Origin: an uncultured bacterium
GTDB lineage: Bacteria; Planctomycetota; Phycisphaerae; Phycisphaerales; SM1A02
DNA: 64,000 nucleotides
Assembly: GCA_903898755.1 (NCBI GenBank)
Contig: CAIUGT010000051.1
Coordinates: forward strand, 17,627 to 81,626
Direction: 5' to 3'
Numbering within the stretch: the stretch's first letter is position 1; each line of letters starts with the position of its first letter. Under the pieces are notes generated by a model, which was given only the letters and a program-made list of their open reading frames with translations, ran no database searches and was not told where the DNA came from. Position numbers and translations under genes: made by a program. This document shows, one piece after another, positions 1 through 8,229 of the stretch.

Positions 1-1
1 A

Positions 2-235
2 ACTTCGAGCGCGAATATTTTGGCGGGCATTCATGCGGGCTGCGTATTCAACACCGCTCGCGCGGAGCAACTCCGCGCTTGGATTGAGCGTTGGTATCCC
101 GACCAACTCACACCCGAAGATCTTGCCGATCCACAACTTCTTATACGCAACCGCGACGCGCTCGACGCGCTCACGCAACAACTTGGCCTTGCGCCCATCT
201 ATCCATTTCAAGGCGTTTCGCCCTTGGAATCGTAA
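2..235 (+). CDS. C-terminal fragment of an unidentified protein
   Basis: The reading frame is already open at base 2 and closes with TAA at 233-235, so this is the 3' end of a gene that begins before the window. The visible 77 residues are mixed polar and hydrophobic, with a helical stretch rich in Arg, Asp and Leu and no recognisable catalytic motif or membrane segment. A TTG at 20 could act as a start, but the uninterrupted upstream frame makes truncation by the window edge more likely. It lies 60 bases before clpP on the same strand. In many bacteria a trigger factor gene precedes clpP, but nothing seen here supports that identity. The family is not recognised. Confidence 0.5.
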   Translation, partial: TSSANILAGIHAGCVFNTARAEQLRAWIERWYPDQLTPEDLADPQLLIRNRDALDALTQQLGLAPIYPFQGVSPLES

Positions 236-295
236 AATAAAAAGTTCTTCAACACCGCGTCACAAGATCCGTGTCGTCGCTATGATTCCACCTCC

Positions 296-934
296 ATGTC
301 GACGCAATCGATTCAATTACCGCACGAAGTTCTATCTTCGATCATTCGTTCCAACACCAATTCCACGAGTTACCAACGAACTCGCGAGATGACCATTGAC
401 GAGCTGCTGCTCGAAAATCGCGTCGTCTTCTTGATTGGAGAGATTGGTCCATCAAGCGCCGCACGTGTCATGATGCAAATGTTGTATCTCGACAGCCAAA
501 AGCGCGGTCAAGACATCAACTTCTACATCAACACTCCAGGTGGCGATGTGGATGAGACGCTGGCCATTTACGACACCATGCAATTTATCTCCAGCGAAGT
601 TTCCACCTACTGCATTGGACGCGCGTACTCAGGCGGCGCGTTGTTGCTGGCCGCTGGCCAAGCCAAGAAGCGACACATTTTGCCCAACGCCAAGGTCATG
701 ATCCATCAACCTTCAGGCGGAGTTGGTGGCCAAACATCCGACATTCAAATTCAAGCGGAGCAAATCATCAAGGACAAGCGCGCGCTGAACGAAATTTTGG
801 CGCGCCACACTGGAAACCCTGTTGAACGAATCGCCAAAGATGGCGAGCGCGACAAGTTCTTCACGGCCACGGAAGCCTTGGCGTACGGTCTTGTGGACGA
901 GATCGCCTCGTTCCCTGACAAATCGAAAAAGTGA
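296..934 (+). CDS. clpP: ATP-dependent Clp protease proteolytic subunit (first paralogue)
   Basis: This is a ClpP serine peptidase, the barrel-forming subunit that degrades proteins fed by a Clp ATPase in the cytoplasm. The Ser-His-Asp triad is present: Ser112 in GRAYSGGAL, His137 in MIHQPSGG and Asp186 in GERDKFF. The residue after the nucleophile is Gly, where most ClpPs have Met (usually ASMGA). The 212-residue length is normal, but about 30 N-terminal residues precede the conserved core, possibly a propeptide; an internal ATG at residue 32 is the other candidate start. The gene lies 77 bases before a second clpP on the same strand, so the two are probably co-transcribed and may form a mixed barrel. 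No clpX lies in the window. Confidence 0.93.
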   Translation: MSTQSIQLPHEVLSSIIRSNTNSTSYQRTREMTIDELLLENRVVFLIGEIGPSSAARVMMQMLYLDSQKRGQDINFYINTPGGDVDETLAIYDTMQFISSEVSTYCIGRAYSGGALLLAAGQAKKRHILPNAKVMIHQPSGGVGGQTSDIQIQAEQIIKDKRALNEILARHTGNPVERIAKDGERDKFFTATEALAYGLVDEIASFPDKSKK

Positions 935-1011
935 TTGAAGCCGTGATTGCAGATGTGATTGCCAAACTGATCTGATTTCAAAACTCAAACAAACAACGAG
1001 ATCTACCGACC

Positions 1012-1620
1012 ATGACACTTGTTCCAATCGTGATTGAAAAAACCGGACGCGGCGAACGCGCGTATGACATTTACAGCCGCCTGCTCAACGACCGAATTAT
1101 TTTCGTGGGCGGACAAGTCAGCGACATGATGGCCAACTTGGTCGTGGCGCAATTGCTTTTCCTAGCCAACGAGGATCAGAAGTCCGACATTCACTTGTAT
1201 GTCAACAGTCCAGGCGGCAGCGTCACCGCGGGCTTGGGCATTGTGGACACCATGAATTTTATTCCGTGCAACATTTGCACCTACATCATTGGTCAAGCCG
1301 CCAGCATGGGCTCGGTCATTGCGTGCAGTGGAACAAAGGGCAAGCGTTTCGCGCTGCCAAACGCTGAAAATTTAATGCATCAGCCGCTCATTGCGGGCGT
1401 GCTTGAAGGCCAAGCCACCGATCTTGAGATTGAGGCGCGCCACATTCTTCGCATGCGCAGCCAACTCTACGCAATTTACTCCAAGGCCACGGGTCGCAGC
1501 GAGGCTCAAATCGCTGAAGACTGTGAGCGCAACAATTGGCTCACTTCAGCAGAAATGTTGAAGTACGGCTTGATTGATAGCGTGCTGGATAAATTGCAAA
1601 TCCGCCCACCCACGACCTGA
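1012..1620 (+). CDS. clpP: ClpP paralogue with Asn in place of the triad Asp
   Basis: This is a second ClpP-family peptidase of 202 residues. The nucleophile Ser98 sits in the canonical GQAASMGS and His123 in LMHQP. At the place of the catalytic Asp (ERD in most ClpPs, and Asp186 in the preceding paralogue) the sequence reads CERNNW, giving Asn174. Listeria ClpP1 is known to carry the same Asp-to-Asn change and to work best in a mixed barrel with its partner ClpP2. By analogy this subunit may be weak alone and act with the upstream ClpP. The handle helix and the YGLID C-terminal motif are intact, so it is not a decayed copy. The ATG at 1012 follows a purine-rich stretch. Confidence 0.93.
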   Translation: MTLVPIVIEKTGRGERAYDIYSRLLNDRIIFVGGQVSDMMANLVVAQLLFLANEDQKSDIHLYVNSPGGSVTAGLGIVDTMNFIPCNICTYIIGQAASMGSVIACSGTKGKRFALPNAENLMHQPLIAGVLEGQATDLEIEARHILRMRSQLYAIYSKATGRSEAQIAEDCERNNWLTSAEMLKYGLIDSVLDKLQIRPPTT

Positions 1621-1676
1621 TTGCGATTCATCTGATTAGTTCAACGTGTGAATCCATTCGCCTTGACGACGAAGAG

Positions 1677-2357
1677 TTATCTCATGTCCGCGAATGTGCT
1701 TGGCTGATATTTCCACCAACACCACTGCACCACCAGCGCGCTGGTCATTCCCAAAGCAACACCAACAATCACGTCAGTGATGTGGTGATTCTGCGACATG
1801 ATGCGATTGAGTCCGACAAGCACAACACCCGCCAAGGCCAGGGGGAGTAATTTCGGCCAGCGCAATACGCACACAATGGCTACGGCGCCAATGGTGGCGG
1901 CATGCCCTGATGGAAATGAAAAACTCGATCCCTCTGGAATCGCACCTTGCCAATTTGGGCGGGCGCGCATGAAAATAAATTTCACAAGATTGACCACCGC
2001 GCCGCCGGTGGCAATCGAAATGCAAAGAAATACGGCCCATGTGGCAATGTCCCGGCGCTTGCCGAAAATTCCAATCAACAAAATAACCGCCGACAGACAA
2101 ATCCATGGCAGCGCATCACCCAAAAGACCAAGCGAGCGCAGAAAAACCCACTGCTCCAACTCCTCCTTGCTGAATTGATTGATGAATTGCTTGTCGAAAA
2201 AAAACCAGGTCACGGTCACCAACGGAATCATGCCCACAAAAATTCCCGCAATGAGCGCCCTGCCCCATGGCGTTGCAAGCAGCGGTTTCAAACGCAATGA
2301 CTGACCAGCAAACTCTGGTCGTGATTCGTTTTGTACATATGTTTCTATGGAAGACAT
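1677..2357 (-). CDS. PAP2-family membrane phosphatase
   Basis: This is an integral membrane phosphatase of the PAP2 (type 2 phosphatidic acid phosphatase) superfamily, of the kind that dephosphorylates lipid phosphates such as undecaprenyl pyrophosphate or phosphatidate. The three family motifs occur in order: KFIFMRARP, FPSGH, and NRIMSQNHHITD with the final His and Asp. Several hydrophobic segments surround them, consistent with a six-helix bundle. The substrate cannot be read from the sequence. The start is placed at the ATG (226 residues); an in-frame TTG seven codons upstream is less likely. The gene ends tail to tail with the second clpP and starts divergently from the moxR-like gene, its start only about 90 bases from that ATG. 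Confidence 0.85.
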   Translation of the reverse strand: MSSIETYVQNESRPEFAGQSLRLKPLLATPWGRALIAGIFVGMIPLVTVTWFFFDKQFINQFSKEELEQWVFLRSLGLLGDALPWICLSAVILLIGIFGKRRDIATWAVFLCISIATGGAVVNLVKFIFMRARPNWQGAIPEGSSFSFPSGHAATIGAVAIVCVLRWPKLLPLALAGVVLVGLNRIMSQNHHITDVIVGVALGMTSALVVQWCWWKYQPSTFADMR

Positions 2358-2447
2358 GGTTGTGAGGTCGTAGCGCAAGCCAAGTCAACGCTTGGGCTTG
2401 CAAGTGATCATACAAAATCTACATTTATTCTCCCCTATGATGCGCCC

Positions 2448-3476
2448 ATGAGCGATACAAAAGATGCGGAGCGCACAGTCGAAATGTTTCGCACTGATTT
2501 TGCGCGGGTGAAATCCGAAGTACTCAAAGTGATTGTTGGCCAAACCAATGTGGTGGATGGCGTGCTCATTGCCTTGTTTGCCGGCGGACATGTCCTGCTT
2601 GAAGGCGTTCCAGGACTTGGAAAAACGCTTCTCATTCGCACACTCAGCCAAGCGCTTCAACTGAAATTTGGCCGCATTCAATTCACGCCAGACCTCATGC
2701 CCGCCGATGTCACTGGCACCACCATTGTGGTTGAAGGCGAGCACGGCCGCGACTTTCAATTTCGCAAAGGCCCCATCTTTGCGCAAATTCTTTTGGCTGA
2801 CGAAATAAATCGCGCGACACCCAAGACGCAAAGCTCACTGCTGGAAGCAATGCAGGAACGCAGCGTGACTGTTGGCGGAGTGACGCACCCTCTTGAGCCG
2901 CCGTTCTTGGTCATGGCCACGCAAAATCCAATTGAGCAAGAGGGAACATATCCCTTGCCAGAAGCGCAACTGGATCGATTCTTTTTCAAGTTGCTTGTGG
3001 GCTACAGCACGCGCGCGGAACTCACCACCATTCTGGAGCGAACCACCAGCGGCGCTGAAGCGAAAGTGGAAGCGGTGCTTGGCGCGGAACAAATTATTGC
3101 GTATCAAAAGTTGGTGCGCAAAGTGCGGGTGGATGCGGCCGTGCAGGATTACGCGGTGCGCCTGACATTGGCCACGCATCCAAAGAGTGAGTTTGCAACG
3201 CCTATGGTCAATCAATTCGTCCGCTTTGGCGCCAGTCCACGCGCAGCGCAGGCGCTTATTGTTGCGGGGAAAGTGAATGCGTTGCTCGCGGGTCGCAATC
3301 ATGTCGCCTTTGAAGATGTGCGCCCCGCGTTGTTGCCCGCGATGCGCCATCGCATGTTGCTGAACTTTGAGGCAGAGGCCGAGGGCCGAACCGCCGATGG
3401 TATTTTAGAGAATCTTCTTGAGACCACTCCCGCCGACATTCGTTCTGAAACGCAAACCGTAGGAAGCAAAAAATAA
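2448..3476 (+). CDS. MoxR-family AAA+ ATPase
   Basis: This is a MoxR-type AAA+ ATPase of 342 residues, a family that acts as a chaperone in maturing other protein complexes. Walker A GVPGLGKT lies at residues 53-60, Walker B LLADEINR at 115-122 and sensor 1 ATQNP at 157-161, followed by the MoxR signature around EGTYPLPEAQLDRF. The ATG at 2448 is chosen because conserved sequence begins soon after it; the open frame runs back to 2331, but that part overlaps the divergent PAP2 gene. MoxR genes usually precede a DUF58 protein and von Willebrand A proteins. Here the next gene is a beta-barrel protein starting inside the stop codon (TAATG), so the usual partners are missing. Confidence 0.9.
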   Translation: MSDTKDAERTVEMFRTDFARVKSEVLKVIVGQTNVVDGVLIALFAGGHVLLEGVPGLGKTLLIRTLSQALQLKFGRIQFTPDLMPADVTGTTIVVEGEHGRDFQFRKGPIFAQILLADEINRATPKTQSSLLEAMQERSVTVGGVTHPLEPPFLVMATQNPIEQEGTYPLPEAQLDRFFFKLLVGYSTRAELTTILERTTSGAEAKVEAVLGAEQIIAYQKLVRKVRVDAAVQDYAVRLTLATHPKSEFATPMVNQFVRFGASPRAAQALIVAGKVNALLAGRNHVAFEDVRPALLPAMRHRMLLNFEAEAEGRTADGILENLLETTPADIRSETQTVGSKK

Positions 3477-4540
3477 TGCGCAATTGTATTTACCTCACAA
3501 CCTTGACCTTGCTGACCGGCTCCGCCCTTGCTCAAAATATTGGTGGCGACAACAAGCCCGCGCCAAAAACGCCAGCCAAAGTCGCGCCAGTGACCACAAC
3601 AACGCAACCACCCGCCACTTCCACAACGCCTGCCGCTGCAAATGCGGAGACGGCGACAACGCCAGCCACAACATCAAATACTTCCACTACGCCACCGGCG
3701 CCACCAGAACAAAAGCCGGACATCAATTTAAAAATTTCTGGTGGCTACAGCCATCAATTCAGTACCTCCATTGAAGGCAGTGGCTCCTATACCGCCGACC
3801 GCGCGTACTTTGGAATTTCAAGTCGCTACACGCTTACTGAAACCGTCACGCTTTCCGTAGGTGTTGCCTATGAATACGACTACTACAACTTCACGGGCAA
3901 CAGCGTGTTTGCCACCGCTGCTTGGAACAATGTGGAAACGCTTGGCATTCTTCCGCGCTTTGACATAAAACTCAATGATCACTGGTCCGTCGGCGCTGCG
4001 CCCGTGCTGCAAATGTCAGGCGAATCCAACGCCAGCGCTGGCAAGACCATCACCGGCGGTGCGTTGGTGAATTTCCGCTACGCCTTTGACGAGACGCATG
4101 TTCTTGGACTTGGCTTGTTGGCCAAGGGGCAATTGAATAATTCCGCGCTTGTGGTTCCAGTTCCAATTGTTGATTGGGAAATTAAAAAAGGTTTACGAAT
4201 TTCCAATGTGCGCGGTCCTGAAGCGAATCCATTTGTTGGCTTGGAATTGGTGCAAGAACTTTCAACGCAGTTCAACGCGGCGCTTGGCGGCGCATGGGAA
4301 TATCGAATGTTTCGCCTTGACGACAGCGCTCCACTTGCCAATGGCGCTGGACTTGAGCAACAAATCACTTTGTATGGACGACTTGAGTGGAAACCTGTTC
4401 CACAATTTCGCGTTGATTTTCTAGCGGGCGCGGCCGTTATGAATCAATTGAAATTGTATGACAGTTCCAACAATTTCATCGGCAGCGAGGATGGCGGAAC
4501 ATCGCTGGTGCTTGGCGTGTTTGCTAGTTACAAATTTTAA
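3476..4540 (+). CDS. Predicted outer-membrane beta-barrel protein
   Basis: This is a secreted protein of 354 residues. A signal peptide covers about residues 1-19 (SALAQ cleavage region). A long Pro/Thr/Ala-rich linker follows (about 25-85), then a region of alternating polar and hydrophobic residues rich in Tyr, Gly and Asn. The C terminus is YKF, and a terminal aromatic residue is a typical barrel-assembly signal. The barrel part resembles, from memory, the DUF6268-type outer-membrane proteins of planctomycetes, but I cannot confirm the family. The start codon overlaps the stop of the moxR-like gene by one base, so translation is probably coupled. Function is unknown; a porin or surface barrel is the best guess. 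Confidence 0.7.
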   Translation: MRNCIYLTTLTLLTGSALAQNIGGDNKPAPKTPAKVAPVTTTTQPPATSTTPAAANAETATTPATTSNTSTTPPAPPEQKPDINLKISGGYSHQFSTSIEGSGSYTADRAYFGISSRYTLTETVTLSVGVAYEYDYYNFTGNSVFATAAWNNVETLGILPRFDIKLNDHWSVGAAPVLQMSGESNASAGKTITGGALVNFRYAFDETHVLGLGLLAKGQLNNSALVVPVPIVDWEIKKGLRISNVRGPEANPFVGLELVQELSTQFNAALGGAWEYRMFRLDDSAPLANGAGLEQQITLYGRLEWKPVPQFRVDFLAGAAVMNQLKLYDSSNNFIGSEDGGTSLVLGVFASYKF

Positions 4541-4651
4541 TGCTTCAGTTCTTGGAGTTTCAACGCGTGAACTTTTGATTCGTGTTGATTTCATTTGACG
4601 CGCAAATTCGATGATTTTGCGTGAGCACGGCGGAACGCCTTGCATGAAAAA

Positions 4652-5902
4652 CTACCGCTTTGACGGTGCCGCGCTTAACAAAGCCAAGCGCCTTCCAGCC
4701 TCTTCCACATTTGCCCGCGAATTAAAAGCGCTCACGCGCAAAAAACCTTCGCCACAATTTCCAAAGCCAGCGCCCGGAGTTGTGACCAACTGCGCCTCGC
4801 GAAGCAGCACATCAAACGCGTCCCAACTTGTCAGACCCGCCGGACATTTCAGCCAGACATACGGCGCGTTCTCGCCGCCCCACACCTGAAGTCCTTGCGC
4901 CGCGATGGCTTTGCGAAGAATGGCGGCATTGGCCAAATAGAAATCACACAACGCCTTCATTTGCTTTTGCCCCTGGGGCGTGCACAACGCGGCCACGGCT
5001 TTTTGCACCGGCCAACTCACGCCATTACTACATGTGCTCCACCATCGCGACCACAATCCGTGAAATGGAATTCGCTTGCCGTCACGCGTGCGCCCGGTCA
5101 ATTCTTTTGGGACCACAGTAAAACCACATCGAAGCCCTGTAAATCCGCCATTTTTAGAGAAACTGCGAAATTCCACCGCGCATTTTTTAGCGCCTGGAAT
5201 TTCAAAAATACTCCGAGGTATGTCGTTGTCGCGAATGTAAGCCTCGTACGCGGCGTCAAACAGAATCAACGTGTCGTTACTCAATGCCCAATTCACCCAC
5301 CGCGTGAGCGCCGCCCGGTTCATGGCCGAACCCGTTGGATTATTGGGCGAACACAAATACGCCACATCCACTGGCTGCGAAGGTGGTTCTGGAACAAATC
5401 CATTTTCTGGAGTCGCCTCCATGTACACCAAGCCTTGGTAACGACCGTCCTTCATAACGCCGGTGTTACCCGCCATGACATTGGTGTCCACATACACCGG
5501 ATACACCGGATCAGGAACCCCTATCACATTTCCACTTCCAAATAATTCTAAAAAGTGGCTGGCGTCCGGCTTACTTCCATCGGAAAGAAAAATCTCGTCG
5601 TCGGCAATGTCTACTCCACAGTCACGGAACATGCTTTGGGCGATCGCCCCGCGCACAAAATCATGTCCCGCTGACGGTCCATAGCCTTGAAAGCGTTCGC
5701 GAATTGCCAAATCATCAACGCCTTCGCGCAGCGCGGTCACGGCAACTTCTGGAAGCGGTTCGGTGACATCGCCAATGCCGCAGCGAATCACCTTCAACGC
5801 AAGCTCTGGATTCGCGTCGCAAAAAACCTTCACACGACGCGCAATTTCCGGAAACAAATAGCCCGCGCTTAATTTCAAAAAGTTTTCATTGATCCATGCC
5901 AT
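4652..5902 (-). CDS. dapL: LL-diaminopimelate aminotransferase
   Basis: This is a class I/II PLP aminotransferase matching DapL, which converts tetrahydrodipicolinate directly to LL-diaminopimelate using glutamate, for lysine and peptidoglycan synthesis. The N terminus has the family-specific stretch around LKLSAGYLFPEIARRV and GIGDVTEPLP. The PLP-binding Lys250 sits in RSFSKNGGFTGLRCG, with SPNNPTG at 185-191, Asp216 and Tyr219 as further cofactor contacts and Arg258 for the substrate carboxylate. The 416-residue length is usual. DapL is typical of planctomycetes, chlamydiae, cyanobacteria and plants, so it supports the lineage call. The gene lies directly downstream of the methyltransferase gene, 9 bases apart and in the same direction. 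Confidence 0.93.
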   Translation of the reverse strand: MAWINENFLKLSAGYLFPEIARRVKVFCDANPELALKVIRCGIGDVTEPLPEVAVTALREGVDDLAIRERFQGYGPSAGHDFVRGAIAQSMFRDCGVDIADDEIFLSDGSKPDASHFLELFGSGNVIGVPDPVYPVYVDTNVMAGNTGVMKDGRYQGLVYMEATPENGFVPEPPSQPVDVAYLCSPNNPTGSAMNRAALTRWVNWALSNDTLILFDAAYEAYIRDNDIPRSIFEIPGAKKCAVEFRSFSKNGGFTGLRCGFTVVPKELTGRTRDGKRIPFHGLWSRWWSTCSNGVSWPVQKAVAALCTPQGQKQMKALCDFYLANAAILRKAIAAQGLQVWGGENAPYVWLKCPAGLTSWDAFDVLLREAQLVTTPGAGFGNCGEGFLRVSAFNSRANVEEAGRRLALLSAAPSKR

Positions 5903-5911
5903 TTCAGCACA

Positions 5912-6568
5912 TTACCTTGTGAATGTGCGACCAGCACCAACCGATGCAACAGCCTTGCGCAAACGAACCGTCAGCGCGGGCGGAAGATTCGCCATGACCA
6001 GTTGCTGACGACCCTCATGCGCCTTGAACAACTCACGGCGAATTCCACGAATTTCTTTCAACTGCTTCTTTCCTTTGGAGCCGACCAACGAGCCTTTGAT
6101 CACCCGCACCCCGGCGTATTCAAAGTAAACCAGCTCGCCGCCATCAACCAATAAGTCCATGAGGTCCTTGAAAATCGCACGCACCAACGCTGGCGGAAAA
6201 TTATTGAATGGCAAACCGCACACGATTAAGTCGTAGTTGCCCTCCAGTTGCGCGTCTTCAATTCTTCCTTGGTGCAACTCCACATGGATTTTTGAATGCG
6301 ACCTGCGAAAGGGCGCCAGAATTTTTTTCTCAAGGGTGTCGCAAAAAAGTTCGTTCATTTCCACAACATCAAGATGATCACCGGCGCGCAAATCCTTGAG
6401 CAATTTCTTGGTGAATGGACCAGTGCCTGGACCAACCTCAAGCACGCGCCTCTTGCCCGTGCGCGCGGCAAGTCCCTTGGTCATGGCGTTGGCAAGCGCG
6501 GGACTGCTAGGCCACACACTCCCTGTGTTTTTCATATCTCGAAAGGCTGCGCGGACAAATTTCAACAT
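5912..6568 (-). CDS. PmtA-like SAM methyltransferase (phospholipid N-methyltransferase type)
   Basis: This is a class I S-adenosylmethionine methyltransferase of 218 residues. The SAM-binding glycine motif VLEVGPGTG is at 42-50, an acidic residue ending strand 2 lies in DVVEMNE, and the downstream motif CGLPFNNFPP resembles the SGLPF motif of bacterial PmtA, which methylates phosphatidylethanolamine. The N-terminal helix, with basic and hydrophobic faces (MLKFVRAAFRDMKNTG), fits the membrane-binding helix of that family. The KsgA/Erm rRNA methylases share the fold and are the main alternative, but their NLPY motif is absent. It probably forms a two-gene unit with dapL, with no obvious metabolic link. 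Confidence 0.7.
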   Translation of the reverse strand: MLKFVRAAFRDMKNTGSVWPSSPALANAMTKGLAARTGKRRVLEVGPGTGPFTKKLLKDLRAGDHLDVVEMNELFCDTLEKKILAPFRRSHSKIHVELHQGRIEDAQLEGNYDLIVCGLPFNNFPPALVRAIFKDLMDLLVDGGELVYFEYAGVRVIKGSLVGSKGKKQLKEIRGIRRELFKAHEGRQQLVMANLPPALTVRLRKAVASVGAGRTFTR

Positions 6569-6598
6569 GACAAAATGAGTCTACCTAAAGCACTGTCT

Positions 6599-7693
6599 TC
6601 ACAATTGAGGAGCGAACACTTCATTTCCCTTGAGACTCAAGGCAAAGCCCGCGAAAATTTCGGCGATCTGCTCCAAATCTTTCAACGCCGTCATTTCAAC
6701 GGTGGTGTGCATGTAACGAATGGGCAAACTCACCAATCCGCTTGCAATTCCCCCACCTTTCACAAAGATCGCATCGGTGTCTGTGCCTGTGCGCCCCGCC
6801 GCACCACCCCGTTGGACGACAATATTTTTAGCTTTGGCCACCTCAAATATGCGCGCTGCCACTTCTGGTTGCGACGCGCCTCCCACGGAAACTTTTGGTC
6901 CACCGCCCAATTTAAAATGTCCATGCTGCGGATGATTAATGCCAGGACTATCCGTGGCGTGACCAACGTCCGTCACCAGCGCAACATTTGGATTGAGCGA
7001 ACCCGCGATCATGCTGGCGCCATGCAAACCAACTTCTTCTTGCACGGTGCTCACCGCCACCACGCGCACATTGAGTTCCGATCGCTTCTCGGCGATCAAA
7101 CGCAAGCCCTCTGCGGCGGCAAATGTTCCAATGCGATTGTCCAAACCGCGCGCCACGATCAGCCCGTCGCCCATCAACATGCTTTGATCCATGAACACGC
7201 CAGGGTCGCCAATATTCAACAACGCTTGCGCGGCGGCGAAATCCTTGGCGCCAATATCCACATACAACTCATGCAACTTGCGCATTTTGCCTTCGTTACT
7301 TTTGTCTTGCAAATGAATCGCGGTCGCGCCAATGAGTCCGACCACGGGCTTGGTGACTCCATCCACTGAACTCATAAATTGAACGCGCTTGCCAACAATG
7401 CTGCCCGCGTCAATGCCGCCAATGGATTTGCAATAAATAAAACCGTTCGGATCAATGAAGTTGACCATCAATCCAATTTCATCGGCGTGACCGCAGAGCG
7501 CCAAGGTGATGACCTCTTTGCCACTTTTGGCGGGCTCAATGCTTGCAAAACAATTTCCGTACGCATCATTCCAACATCGATCAGCGAATGGCCTGACATA
7601 CGAAAGCCAGACTTGTTGACCAGCCCTTTCGTAACCAGAAGGGCTTGGAGTATCAAGTAAAGTTCGAAGAAAGGTCAAGGAGTCTGGGCGCAT
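6599..7693 (-). CDS. M42-family metallo-aminopeptidase
   Basis: This is a di-zinc aminopeptidase of the M42 family (glutamyl aminopeptidase / TET peptidase group), cytosolic enzymes that trim peptides. Probable metal ligands and catalytic residues are in place: His69 in CGHADEIG, Asp185 in ARGLDNRIG, the Glu219-Glu220 pair in TVQEEVG, Asp242 in VTDVGHATD and His329 in RYMHTTVEM. The N-terminal PSPSGYE motif is characteristic. The ATG at 7693 is chosen (364 residues); an in-frame GTG six codons upstream would give 370. Some M42 members are cellulases or deblocking peptidases, so the exact substrate is open. Confidence 0.88.
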   Translation of the reverse strand: MRPDSLTFLRTLLDTPSPSGYERAGQQVWLSYVRPFADRCWNDAYGNCFASIEPAKSGKEVITLALCGHADEIGLMVNFIDPNGFIYCKSIGGIDAGSIVGKRVQFMSSVDGVTKPVVGLIGATAIHLQDKSNEGKMRKLHELYVDIGAKDFAAAQALLNIGDPGVFMDQSMLMGDGLIVARGLDNRIGTFAAAEGLRLIAEKRSELNVRVVAVSTVQEEVGLHGASMIAGSLNPNVALVTDVGHATDSPGINHPQHGHFKLGGGPKVSVGGASQPEVAARIFEVAKAKNIVVQRGGAAGRTGTDTDAIFVKGGGIASGLVSLPIRYMHTTVEMTALKDLEQIAEIFAGFALSLKGNEVFAPQL

Positions 7694-7767
7694 GGGAAGC
7701 GGAATGTACACGCTTGGACCTATGCCGTTACTCCATGACCCCCTTCGAACTAACCTTGAATGCTTGG

Positions 7768-8052
7768 TTAACTCGCTTGCCTACTCGTGAGGCGGGCGAA
7801 TGCGGCTTCAAAGTCGCTCAATGACTTTGGTGTTGCGCGAGGTTTGCCACTGGTTGAAGTGGTTGAAATTGGCTTTGGAAACGCAATGTTCTGCGTCACT
7901 TGCGGTGTCGGCGTGCGACCCATTCGCTCATCGCGACGCGCCTCCATTGTTTGCTGAAGCTTGGACAAGATGCCGCGCAAGTGCTCCAATTTTGAACTTG
8001 CTGCTCCAGCAGGAATTTCGACTTTTTGAACTTGACCGTTGCTGTTTTCCAT
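7768..8052 (-). CDS. Small hypothetical protein
   Basis: This is a 94-residue protein with no recognised domain. It starts MENSNGQVQKVE, has a heptad-like helix around residues 20-45 (Leu-rich, then many Arg and Glu), a Pro/Thr-rich middle and a short C-terminal helix. No signal peptide or membrane segment is seen. The start is fixed by a strong purine-rich ribosome-binding site on the minus strand just before the ATG; an ATG eight codons further up would lie before that site. It stands apart from the M42 gene downstream and is divergent from the Tricorn gene. Function unknown. Confidence 0.55.
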   Translation of the reverse strand: MENSNGQVQKVEIPAGAASSKLEHLRGILSKLQQTMEARRDERMGRTPTPQVTQNIAFPKPISTTSTSGKPRATPKSLSDFEAAFARLTSRQAS

Positions 8053-8054
8053 GA

Positions 8055-8064
8055 CTCCCTTTCC
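8055..8064 (-). promoter_or_regulatory. Ribosome-binding site of the small ORF 7768-8052
   Basis: On the minus strand this reads GGAAAGGGAG, two bases before the ATG at 8052 (the AAGG part lies about eight bases away). It is a strong match to the anti-Shine-Dalgarno complement and favours this ATG over the in-frame one at 8076. Confidence 0.5.
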
Positions 8065-8170
8065 TTTCATTGGCACTGCGAATTGCAGTCACCATGCCTA
8101 CGGAATTCACTGTCAAATATGAACTGATGAAAAGCAATAAATTCATGCAGATTTTTCATAAATTTTCATA

Positions 8171-8192
8171 ACCCCCGACACACGGAGGGGGT
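8171..8192. other. Short inverted repeat upstream of the Tricorn gene
   Basis: ACCCCC and GGGGGT pair across a ten-base spacer, 38 bases before the Tricorn ATG, in the divergent spacer between it and the small ORF. It could be an operator or a 5' leader hairpin. There is no T-run to make it a terminator. Confidence 0.3.
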
Positions 8193-8229
8193 AAATTGGA
8201 TTTTCAACCATTTCCAAAGGCTTCCACCC

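Noticed and set aside
6296..7369. Long plus-strand frame of 357 codons
   Set aside because: It lies antisense across the PmtA-like and M42 genes. Its translation is rich in Arg, His and Gln with no family pattern, a by-product of GCG/CGC codon bias.
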